From the NCBI RefSeq assembly GCF_020379485.1, contig NC_063434.1:30141401-30205400 (forward strand): a DNA stretch of 64,000 bases, given 5' to 3'. The notes below the pieces were generated by a model, which ran no database searches, was not told where the DNA came from, and worked only from the letters and a program-made list of their open reading frames with translations. The translations under genes were made by a program, and so were the position numbers. Positions 27,691 through 38,046 of the stretch are shown here, piece after piece; positions within the stretch are counted from its first letter, which is position 1, and each line of letters opens with the position of its first letter. Source of the DNA: Brassica napus (Eukaryota; Streptophyta; Magnoliopsida; Brassicales; Brassicaceae).

Positions 27691-29365
27691 GCCAATTGCA
27701 AAACTGACCTATACCAGATCTGAAAAAATAAAATGTAGTTCGCGATTTCATACCTTGAACTCGTGAGATGACTTGCGTGGTTCCTCCAATCACCTATAAC
27801 TTCACCACAACAGCTACCTACTCGTTAATCACTAAGAATCGTGAGCTTATGAACCTTACATAATTTGTAATCAAAATCTTCAGTCTTTTTGATGAATTTT
27901 GAGAGAAAGTGTAAGATATGTGGTTTGTGTGGATAGAAAATGAGAAAGGATGGGAAAAAATCGAAACTTTAAGGTATTAACACTCTCAATTTGGTAGTTC
28001 AATGGCAAAGTTGTAAATATTTGGTGAAGATGAGGATGGTAAGGTAAAAGCCTTATTTTCGAAAAAAGTTAAAAAAAAGTAATAACTAAAACTTTTAGGG
28101 TGAATAGGACAAAACAAAGTTTCAAAAAAAGCATAGGTTATTTTTGTGTTTGACTTGAAATTTTGATTGATTTTTGAAAGAATCCCTAAGAAAATAAGAG
28201 ATTTTGAAGTCAAACAAAAAAGCCACTAAAAAGAAGAAAACAGGTTAATACTCAATTAATAGCGCCACTAATAAAATGTACACAAATTAAAAATAATTTA
28301 AATGGTTGTTTTAAGATGAATTTAGAATGTAACTGATCATAAATCAACATGATAAAATCATATTTAATCTCTTCCAATATGAAACTTGAATCAAATTATG
28401 TTGATCGGATCTGATATCATATTAAACTACATAGATTTTTGATTTAAAATCAATTGATGATTTAAACCATATTTATGTTTCTAATAATATATTATTATTA
28501 TTATTAGTTGTATAAAATTAAAATATTCTTATAATATATATTAAAGTTGTATATAGAGAGACAAACATTCGAATAATGTTAAATATTTTCGATTCAAAAG
28601 ACTTTCAAATAAGTCTTCTAATATTAGACTTCCTAGATGACTTACTTGTAAGTCTCCCAGAAGACTTCAATATTTTAAGCAGGAAACTAAAATATTTTTA
28701 GCGGGAGTTAGAAGACTTTCAGAGAAGTCTTCTAACCGATAATACTAATCAACATATGATTTCTCTGTAAGTCGTTTAGACCCTAAACATAGACCCTAAA
28801 CTAAATTAACTAACTAAACACTTCATAAAATCAAATTAAACTTAAAAAGTGTTTATAATATACACAGAAATAAACACATATAGGTAAAAAATTAACCTTT
28901 CCAAAATCTAACCCTAAGAATACATACAATACTACAACATATGTTGTCAAAATCCTAAACCAAAGAATATCATGATTCACTACTTTCATTCATCTATGTT
29001 CGAAAACAATTCAATTTTATTATATCTTAATTTATATCACTTAAAACTGTTTATAATTACATGATTTTAATTTTTCAATTGTCAAAATATTTTTTAAAAA
29101 ATTATAAATTATTTTTAAGATCAACTACACTAGAAGACTTCCATGGACGTCGTCTAGACGACTTACATTGTCTCAAAAGATTCAGAAGACTTTTCGGGGC
29201 TATATTCGTAAAAATGAGTTCTGTTTTTTTTGTTTGGTCACAAAGAGGTGACTGTAATTTCACAAAGTTTTTAGATTAATTTTGTATTTTATTCAAGTTT
29301 GGGTATAATTTTGGGTTACGATCAAGTTTTAAATCATATTTGGTAAATTCACCTTATTTCTGCAC

Positions 29366-29812
29366 CTGATGATGTGAAATGACTTTCTTTCTCGTCAAAT
29401 CAACCATATGACTTTTTCTCCAACAGTGACAATTGAGATCCTCCATTGATCTATTATGATTGTGTTCATTTCATGATCATATCAGTACCACAAAGAGAAA
29501 GAGACAAAAACTTTAGCCATATAACTTTCCTTTATAGCATTGGCATGTGATCCTATTTCTGAATATGATTGAAAACATCTTCATTAGAATGTCCCCACAT
29601 ATATGTTTGGCCTCTAGTAGAAAGATTTTGTGATGAGAACTCAGTTCAACCATAGAAGAGGACAAAATACTCCTAGTGAAACATGAAGAAACAAGAGCAT
29701 ATATGCCAATATATCTAATCATGTTCTTCAACCTTATAGCATCTGAGAAAACATAACCATGTGAAACACTATTCTTGTATATATGTCCTATATACAGACC
29801 CAAAGCATAATC
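29366..29812 (+). repeat. SAUR upstream region, copy of 11524-11960
   Basis: Second copy of the SAUR-type upstream repeat. Here it still precedes a SAUR-derived (but broken) coding sequence, which identifies the origin of both copies. It starts directly after the right end of the MULE-like element. Confidence 0.75.
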
Positions 29813-29830
29813 AATACCATCAACAAGAAA

Positions 29831-30118
29831 ATGGCTTTGGTGAGAGGCTTTCTTGGCAGCAAAGAAGATTCTTGGTGTCTCTGTAGCAGGAAACAGTAAA
29901 CCAACTTCAGCACCAAAAGGGTTTTTGCGGTGTACGTTGGTGAGGACAAGAAGAAGCAAATATACATTGTGCCAGTCTCTTAACTTGAACCAGCCTTTGT
30001 TTCAAGCTCTTTTAAGTAAAGCTGAAGAAGAACTCGGTTTTAATCATTCCATGGCGGCTTGACCATCCCTAGTCCTGAACAAACCTTCCTCACAGTAACT
30101 TCCCAGATCCAAAAATGA
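29831..30118 (+). pseudogene. SAUR-family (small auxin up RNA) pseudogene
   Basis: Intronless and about SAUR length (near 95 codons), but split by several frameshifts. Segments in different frames read LAAKKILGVSVAGNSK, then VYVGEDKKKQIYIVPVS, then LNQPLFQALLSKAEEELGF, then GLTIPSPEQTFLTVTSQIQ, in the order found in SAUR proteins (clade I, auxin-induced growth regulators that inhibit PP2C.D phosphatases). Breaks are visible near codon 7, after GFL, after VPVS and near the MGGL position. In Arabidopsis (from memory) a SAUR cluster, SAUR26-29, sits between the EDA30 and APRL5 orthologues, so this is its decayed counterpart. Confidence 0.85.
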
Positions 30119-31005
30119 TGATCATCATCTGAAAAACATTTTAAAAACATTTTATATACTGTATAAATGACATTTTTTCACATTTCTTATATGAAAGATA
30201 TGATAGTGAAGATAGAAATCTCAAAGTAAATATGCCAGTTTTGCGTAATGAACGATGGAATCAAACAAAAAAAGATTTCTCAAATATGTTTAGTAACAGT
30301 TATATACTGCAAAATCCAAAAGATTTTTTCATGTTTATCTACAGAATCAATCATGATCAAATAAATACCCAAACCGGGCTCAGACCTGAACCAATGGGAT
30401 TGAACCGGCTAAACAAGTTGGGTTTGGAAGCCGGTTTTGTTGTTTACAGTTAGTAGGACAAAGTTTGGGTCAAACTAACCGTACACAAATATTAACCCGA
30501 TGATATGATTGGGTATTGATATTTTAATTAAACCGAGAATCGTAAACCGAAATCTAAACCGGTTAGTAGTTACAGTGTGAGTTCGTTCATATATAAAAAA
30601 ATGCAGACTCTCTCTCTCTCTCTCTCTGTCTCGCAGGAGAAAATATTAAATTTCAGTTCTGGGAATGTGTCAGTGAGTTGTCTCTGTGTGGATCTGACTC
30701 AAAATTGAATTGAACTACTTCTTCTTCTTCCTCTGACTCCTTTGCACGGGTTGCTTGTTTGCTTCCCCCTGGAACCTTCGATGCGGAGATATCTCCTCTT
30801 CTTGATACAATCCCTCTGATCAGATCCAAAGCGTATAATCCTGGATCTCGCCTTTAATTCGTCGTCTTGGGTATGAAACTGTAAAAAATAAAATAAAGAG
30901 GAAGCTCCTTCGTTGTCGGTGTGATTATTCTAAATTGAGCTTTTGAATTTTGGATTTTGGAATTTAGGGTTGTTTAGTTGGAGAAAGGAGCTGGATTTGT
31001 AGGAG
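30119..31005. other. EDA30 upstream region and 5' UTR
   Basis: No other gene seen. A (CT)n run at about 30608-30627 probably lies in the EDA30 5' leader or core promoter. A 5' UTR intron is possible between about 30870 and 30970 but cannot be decided from sequence. Confidence 0.45.
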
Positions 31006-34000
31006 ATGGTGTTCAGATCGAGGATAAAGTGGATTGCACTCTTGGTGCTCATTTTATCAGTAGGATCTCTCCTTGTGCATCTCTCGATTACAAAGTCTTC
31101 TTCTGTACAGTTGGCTTCTTATGCGAGAGGCACTCTTTGGCAAGATTTTGATTCTTTGTTAGGTTCACAGGTTAGTATTAGAAAGAAAAGAATTGATTTT
31201 GGTTTCAGTTTTGGAGAATGTTGTTTTTAGCTGTTGTTTTGTGTTCACTGTGTTGTTGCAGGATTTTAGAAATAAGCACTTATGGCGGCCTGTCAGATCG
31301 TTGGAGACCTTGCAGCCTTATGCCAATCCTAGAACTAGTTATCCTGGTATGTTCTGTTCTGCATTGATCATTGTTGTCTCCAAAATGATTGAGAGTCATT
31401 ATTATGGACGTTGTATGTTGTGTTTGATACTTGTTTGAACATGAGAAGCCTCTTGAGGTCTCTCATGATTTTTTTTTTTTTTTTTGGAATATTTGGATTT
31501 TTGTTTATTTTTCTTGATGTTTTGTCTTTGCAGCGCCCAGTTCAGCAAACAATGGCTACATTTATGCAAAGATATTTGGTGGATTTGACAAGATCAGATC
31601 TTCTGTATGTATCACTTGACTTGATAGTTTTGAATTCCATCTTTATTTTTTTCTTCTGTTATTCATGTTAATGACGTATTTGCAAATTTTCTAGATATGT
31701 GATCTTGTCACCATCTCCAGGCTTCTAAATGCTACTCTTATCATTCCAGAGCTTCAGGAAAGTCTTCGCTCTAAAGGCATCAGGTAGTACCTCCTAACTC
31801 TATGTTCTGTCAAAGCATTTTTCTTTGCCTTTGGTATCAGACTTGTGTTTACTCTAGTGTATTTTTTTTTACACGATGTGCAGCAACAAGTTCAAGAGTT
31901 TCTCCTATCTTTATGATGAAGAGCAGTTTATATCCTTTCTTAAAAACGATGTTATCGTTGCGAAGACACTCCCTGAGAGCTTGAAAGCCGCAAGAAAAAG
32001 GAATGAGTTCCCTCTTTTTAAGCCCAAAAACTCTGCATCAACAAAGTTTTACCTCGAGGATGTATTGCCAAAGTTAAAGAAAGCTGGTGTTATTGGATTG
32101 GTCGTCTCTGATGGGGGATGCTTGCAGGTAATGCGTGTCTTTTTTTTGTTTCCCTTAAGAGTGATTTTTGCTTGTATGCAGTAACTAATAAATCAGTAGA
32201 TATCTTTCTGCTTGCAAAGTGCCATCACTCGTCATATCATGTCTTGGTTGTTTATATTGGTTAAACAAAGTGTTTTATTCTCAACAAAGGTGTCTTGTTT
32301 TCAGTCAACTGTTCCAGCTTCAATGCCTGAACTTCAAAGACTAAGGTGTAGAGTTGCCTTCCATGCCCTCCAGCTTCGTTCAGAAATCCAGGTGCTGGGA
32401 AAGAAGATGGTTGACAGGTACTTGTGATACTTGCAGTTAGAAATTTAATTGGCGAAAGGGACTAAAACAGGATATAGTTATGGCTCTTGATATGCTAAGC
32501 TTTGAATAATAATAAGTAAGTGTTAGGGTTTGCCCTTTTTAAATTTAGCTTGACTATACTTATGTCACGATTTGTCCATCGGCTCCCTAATAACTGTGCG
32601 TCCCTGATATAATTGAGCTACGTATTTTACCTTTGCCAGGTTACGGAGATCAGGTCAACCCTTCTTGTCTTATCATCCTGGCTTAGTGAGGGACAAATTG
32701 GCATATCATGGCTGTGCTGAGCTTTTCCAGGTAAAAGTTTTCAACCTTCTCCATCTGTTTTCGTTGATAGCAAAAGTGTTTATATCAGATAGGCTTTTTT
32801 GATCTCTACCCTTTGTACTTGAGTTACATAGGGAAGTAGTTTTAAACGGTGGAATTGGTTTCTTACATCATCATTTCTATTTTTAAAGGATCTTCACAGT
32901 GAACTCATTCAGTATCGGCGGGCTCAGATGATCAAGCAGAAGTTTATTTCCGAAGAACTTATTGTTGACTCGCACTTACGCAGGGACAATGGCTTATGTC
33001 CTCTCATGCCAGAAGAGGTACAACCCGGAGCTTTTCTCAGATTATGCTAACAATGCTTAATATGGACACATTTTTATACCCTAATACCCTTTATGTCTGC
33101 CTTCATGGTGTCTCTTGAAAGCATTGGCTATTGTGATGCTAAGAGTTTATTGGTATTGAAATGTCGCAGGTTGGAATTCTTTTGAAAGCATTGGGTTATT
33201 CTCAAAAAGCGATTATATACTTAGCTGGTTCAGAAATGTTTGGCGGCCATCGTGTTTTGATCCCTCTGCGAGCCATGTTCCCTAATCTAGTGGACCGGAC
33301 TTCTTTATGCAGCACGGAAGAATTATCAGAATTGGTTGGTCCTGAGACGCCTCTTCCAGAAAATACGTACGAAATGCCTCCTCGGAAAAGCGATAAGCAG
33401 CTCAAAGAAGAGTGGAACAAGGCAGGTCCTCGGCCTAGACCTCTCCCTCCTCCTCCAGACAGACCTATCTACCAGCACGAAAAAGAAGGATGGTATGGTT
33501 GGCTTACAGAGAATGATACAGAACCAATCCCTTCACCTATGGATCTCAGGAATCAAGCGCACAGGTTACTGTGGGATGCACTTGACTTTGTTGTATCTGT
33601 AGAAGCTGACGTGTTTCTCCCTGGTTTCAACAACGATGGTAGTGGCTTGCCAGATTTTTCAAGCTTGGTAATGGGTCAGAGGCTCTATGAAAGACCCTCT
33701 TCACGAACATATAGACTGGACAGGTAAGAAAGTTTATTACTCGTCAGTTAATGATTCAAATGATCTTGTTGGCTTTAGCTCACTACTTAGTTAATGGCTG
33801 GTTGTTTTTTTTTCTCACAGGAAAGTTATTCAAGAACTTTTCAACATAACCCGTGAGGACATGTACCATCCCAACCGTAACTGGACAGTTCGTGTGAGGG
33901 AACATCTGAACTCAAGTTTGGGTGAAAGTGGGCTAATCAGGCAGTCTATGCTGTCGAAACCGAGGTTGTTTCTTTCGCATCCACTTCCTGAATGCTCATG

Positions 34001-34250
34001 CAGAACATCTCCCCTTGAAGAATCCAGACAGATACGAAGTGATGACGGCAGATTTCTCTATGGAGGTGAGGATGAATGCCCTAAATGGATAAAATCAGCT
34101 GGGGTGGAAAAGAGTAAAAATGATGATGGTGATCAGCCTGATTATGAACATGACCTTCTCACTGAACAGTCAGAAACTGAAGAAGAGTTTGCGAAGAGTA
34201 AGGTGGCTTCAGCTTTTGACCAGGATGAAGAATGGGATCCCAATGACTAG
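31006..34250 (+). CDS. EDA30: O-fucosyltransferase family protein EDA30-like
   Basis: Golgi type II membrane protein of the plant O-fucosyltransferase (GT106/PF10250-type) family; the Arabidopsis mutant is described as embryo-sac development arrest. Ten exons: 31006-31170, 31262-31346, 31534-31604, 31695-31783, 31884-32127, 32305-32417, 32640-32730, 32889-33017, 33170-33723 and 33821-34250. All GT-AG and in frame, 656 residues. A transmembrane anchor lies at about residues 10-29 (WIALLVLILSVGSLLV). Donor-substrate and acceptor region motifs include SYHPGLVRDKLAYHGC, IYLAGSEMFGG and FVVSVEADVFLPGFN. The C-terminus is acidic. The exact acceptor glycan or protein is unknown. Convergent with SYP131. 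Confidence 0.93.
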
Positions 34251-34928
34251 CACTGTGACTAGGATGCAGATTCTGCTGTCAGGTGTCATTTGATTCTTCA
34301 GATAAGACGAAGAAGCAAACAAACGGAGGTTTTCTTTTCTTGTTTTCTATAGTTACTGAGAATAAGCTTTTTTAGTTTTATTCTTTTGGTAGTAGTTCAT
34401 TAGTTGCATACTCTTTATACGTCAAAGATATTGGTATTGCCTCCAAGCGCCCTTATGCAGCGAAGGATGACTGACGCATCAAAGGACGACCGTTATGCTT
34501 CATCCTTCTCTAAGGTCTTCCCATGAAGCAAAGGTGAAGCTGGAGGTATCTTTGTTTTTTTTTTCCACATTCATTGTAAATCTGATAAAAGGTTTATTCA
34601 GATTCTTTCGTCTCTTTTTCTCCAATAGTTTTTTTTTCTGGAATTGTTTTCACACACTACAGATATGAAAGATAAAAGTAAATTTCAACAGAGTTTTTAT
34701 ATTCACTTACTGTCTCCTGTTTTGCTCCACATTCATATTCATTAGACTGGGATGGTCACTGAGATGGTATTATTAGAATAGTTAAGTTCTTTCATTGATC
34801 CAATCAAAAGAATACATCATTTTGTTAGTGACAATGGAAGGATGTTTTTTGATGGGTTGATACATGTATGTATATGTTAAAACTGTTGTATACAAAAGCT
34901 TCAGAAGCAGGGCAGGGAGAAGAGAACT
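34251..34928. other. Convergent 3' intergenic region (EDA30/SYP131)
   Basis: About 680 bases shared by the 3' ends of two convergent genes. Only UTR-like sequence is seen. Confidence 0.5.
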
Positions 34929-36883
34929 CTAAGCACCACCATGTTTCTGTGTCCATGGTTTGATAACAGAGACAACTGTAATAATGATGATGATAAGAAG
35001 GATGAGGATGGCAATGCACATCCATTTCCTTGAACTTTTCTGTTTCTTTAGTGCCTTTGTTAGTTGGTTGTTCCCGGATTGAACATGATCCACGGCGCTT
35101 GAGACCTGTTAGAGCAGAAACAGAGCAATAAGGGTTTTGAATAATTCTAAACTCAGAAGAGTTTCATCAAAGATAATGAAGAGACTGTTACCATATTCTC
35201 TATGTTGTCTAGCATCTCTCCCTGTGCATCCACCAGCACGGCCATATCAAGAAACACCTACCAGCCAAAAACAGAAGGTGAATCATTCCGACAATTTTGG
35301 TAAAGCAGAGCAAGGTTTACCTGTTGGAGGTCAAGGAGTTTCTTCTCTAAATCTCTGACAGCGTCATGACGTTCCTGAATCTCAGCTAGTGTATCCATTA
35401 TCTGCGAAGCCAGAAAATAACCTAACTTGAGATACACGTAGCTGTCTTGTTGCTTACGTAGTCATGCTATTAGCCTAAACATAAATACTAACCTGGCCTC
35501 GTCCTTGCTCCATGATTGCTTTCTGAAAAATCTGCTCACTGTCTCCCGTTTCAATCAATCTATCGACCATCTACACACCAAACAAGATTATCATGAACCA
35601 GTACTAAAACCAATTCAATAGATTTTAAATTGAGAAAAATTAACTATAAGTTCTTGCCTCTTCATCAGCTCGTTGCCCAGTCACTACCATTGTCAAGAAC
35701 CAAAACAACACAAACAATAGCTATCAGAAGATCAACAATGAAAAACAGTTAGAGTCTTTAGATAGATGCTCAAATTCAAAACCTGTAAACACACGCCTCT
35801 CCACAACTTCTCTGTATTCTTGGTGAATGTTTTGTCTTAGAGTCTGCAGTGAACAAACTTTAAAAGCTTAGGACTAACTTTCTTGGAGGATTTTGAAGAA
35901 CCACTTCTCAAAACTTACTTGGAATTCAGATATCTTGTCCTTGAACTTCTTCTTTATCGCGCTGCGGATAAAACATATATTAAGGAAGGGACCAGAATCT
36001 TGAAACATAGCAATTGATTAAGTAAACAAATACTCACATAGTTGTGGCTGTTCTTGTTCTGTCTACTCCAGTTCCTTTCCCACATCCCGGTTTACTCCGG
36101 TTCTCAAGATTCTGTACAAATCAATTCAGAACATATAAAGAGAGGCAACAATGTATTCATCTCTAAGCGGCCTAACCTCTCTATCAAGTTCTTCGATCTT
36201 TCCTTTGATGAAACGAGAGATTCTTCCCACTTCATCAACATCTCTCTCCATCCTCTGCTTGATTGCTACACAACAACAACAAAGAGAAGCCATCTTTCAA
36301 TTCATCTAAATCTTGAATCAAGAACTTGTCTCTAAGTTTTGAATTACATTTCATTGCAGGACCCTTGGTGACGGCTTTAGTCTCCTCGTGTGCTGCCTGA
36401 AGCTTCTTGAGATGCTTGTCAAGCTTCTCATATTGATTATCGATTTCTCCGACCTAAACAGTAATTAATATGATCTCAATATACACATTCGACACATATT
36501 GAGAAGAGTTAAATAGAGATGAAACGTATTACCTTTTTGAAGAAACCGGCGAGGCCGAGATCTCCAGAGTTACCTGGTCCATGTGCTGACTCAATATCGC
36601 TTCTGTTTGATCGATCTCTCGAGAACTCTGACGAGCCCTGTCCAATAAAAAGCGTTTGTCACATCATCTTATTAAACGGTGTAACCCAAGCCTTTGTCCC
36701 GGGGAAAATGTCGAGCTAAAGAGACGTTATATAATACAAAACTTGTTACCCAAGCAAAAAGCCCTACGTAGTTTCTAATTTTAATTACACGGAAACGTTG
36801 CTTGGCATAGAAGTTAGAACAAAAATGGTCCAAAGAAAAGTTGGAAGGGAAAGATAAAGACAAACCTTTAAGAGGTCGTTCAT
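34929..36883 (-). CDS. SYP131: Syntaxin SYP131-like (Qa-SNARE)
   Basis: Plasma-membrane Qa-SNARE for exocytic vesicle fusion; Arabidopsis SYP131 is pollen-associated. Twelve exons (minus): 36883-36866, 36637-36533, 36453-36348, 36265-36177, 36111-36038, 35961-35919, 35843-35783, 35683-35658, 35570-35493, 35401-35321, 35257-35192 and 35105-34929, giving 307 residues. N-terminus MNDLLKGSSEFS, three-helix Habc region, SNARE motif with the zero-layer Gln in [13 protein letters not shown], then a basic KKQKSSRKW segment and a C-terminal anchor ([18 protein letters not shown]). The intron after the 26-base exon 8 uses a GC donor (GAAGAG|GCAAGA); no GT alternative keeps the frame. Confidence 0.94.
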
Positions 36884-38046
36884 TGTCGGAGAACTTGGTT
36901 AGAGAAGAAGAAGATCTATAAGATAGGATGAAAAGAAACTTGCTCAACAATCAACCAAACTCCAGATCCCATGCAGAAAAATCTAACCTAAATATGCATA
37001 AATAAAGTTTAAGAAAATAGAACAAGAAGGAAAAGCAAACCTGGTTTTATCAGATAAACCCAGATCTCTCTTGTTCTCTTTCTTTTTGTGTGTTTTCCCT
37101 TTTTAATCATAGAATTTAATAAGAAAAGATAATACAAAGAGGAGATGAGAGATGGCCCTTCTTTACCGTATCAAACAGAGCATTAAGGTTAGGGTGAACG
37201 GTTAAGATCTCCTTTGATATTTGATTTAGTTTTTTTTTGTAACAACAAAAAAAAATTTGGTGAATCATGTTGATGACAGATCACTACTCAAATAATCTTA
37301 TTTTGGACTAATATGTTTTACATGAAGAATTATATCAAACACAAACAACGTCTGTATTCAAAGCTTTCTTGCTACACAAGGAAACCTAAAATCACAAGTT
37401 TATACGGCACATTACATTTTCCGCCTCCACATATAAAACCAATGTATAGAAATAGCTTTTCAAGATGAATGTACTTCACGCCTGTACGTGACTGCTAACC
37501 AAAAGAGCTGCAGCCACATTAGGTTCTGAAAGAAGAATAGTATTGTGTAATAAGCTCATGTGATTTATGATATTCTTCGGTTAGGAAGAGAATGTTTAAC
37601 CGGGATAAACGTACCAATGCATCGGTTATGGACACAGTCCCCTATGTAAGCACACGTCTCAGGAGGATAAAACTAGGACAACATCATTATTTCAACATAT
37701 ATAATGTTATGGTCTCATTAGGTTGGTTTTTTATTCGTGTAAATGTGATATGAGTAATCATCTTTCGAGTTTGTTAACTCTAGTTAGAGCTGTCTGCGTT
37801 TACTTATGTTATTCAATGGTTAATACTCTAGTCAGAAAGGAATCTTCCAAGCAATCTTATATTATATTCTAAGACATGCCAACACGTTCCAAGAGATTGT
37901 CCTGAGATCTATTCAATCCCAAACATGTGTTTGACCTTTGATGAACATAAGTAAATGCAGATAACTGTGACTTGTGAGTTGTGACATGTCCCTCTCTTGA
38001 TTTTGAAACGAAAAAAACAACAACAGAAGTCTCTTTATTCTCTCTA
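36884..38046. other. Intergenic between SYP131 and TIR-NBS gene
   Basis: Divergent promoter region of about 1.2 kb. No gene, RNA or repeat recognised. In Arabidopsis (from memory) two genes, including methionine synthase MS2, separate the SYP131 and p23-2 orthologues; they are absent and a TIR-NBS gene stands in their place. Confidence 0.45.

Larger units (their letters stand above)
21898..29353. mobile_element. MULE-like long-TIR element, non-autonomous, with nested insertions
   Basis: The left terminus starts GGGATTTGCCAAAAATGATT. The reverse complement of the right side at 29353 starts GGTGAATTTACCAAATATGA, and the two arms stay similar for about 190 bases once a Harbinger insertion in the left arm is skipped. 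Further in, sequence of the left arm (GATGTAAATTTAGTT, AACATATGTTATAGTATTG) reappears inverted at about 28900-29060. No MULE transposase was recognised, so it is non-autonomous or degraded. A second, more diverged right terminus ends at 28186; with that end, a near-perfect 9-base duplication is visible (TAAGAAAAA at 21887, TAAGAAAAT at 28187). The exact right boundary and history are therefore uncertain. Confidence 0.5.

Noticed and set aside
29513..29959. 148-codon minus-strand frame
   Set aside because: Antisense of the SAUR pseudogene and its promoter repeat; no family of its own.
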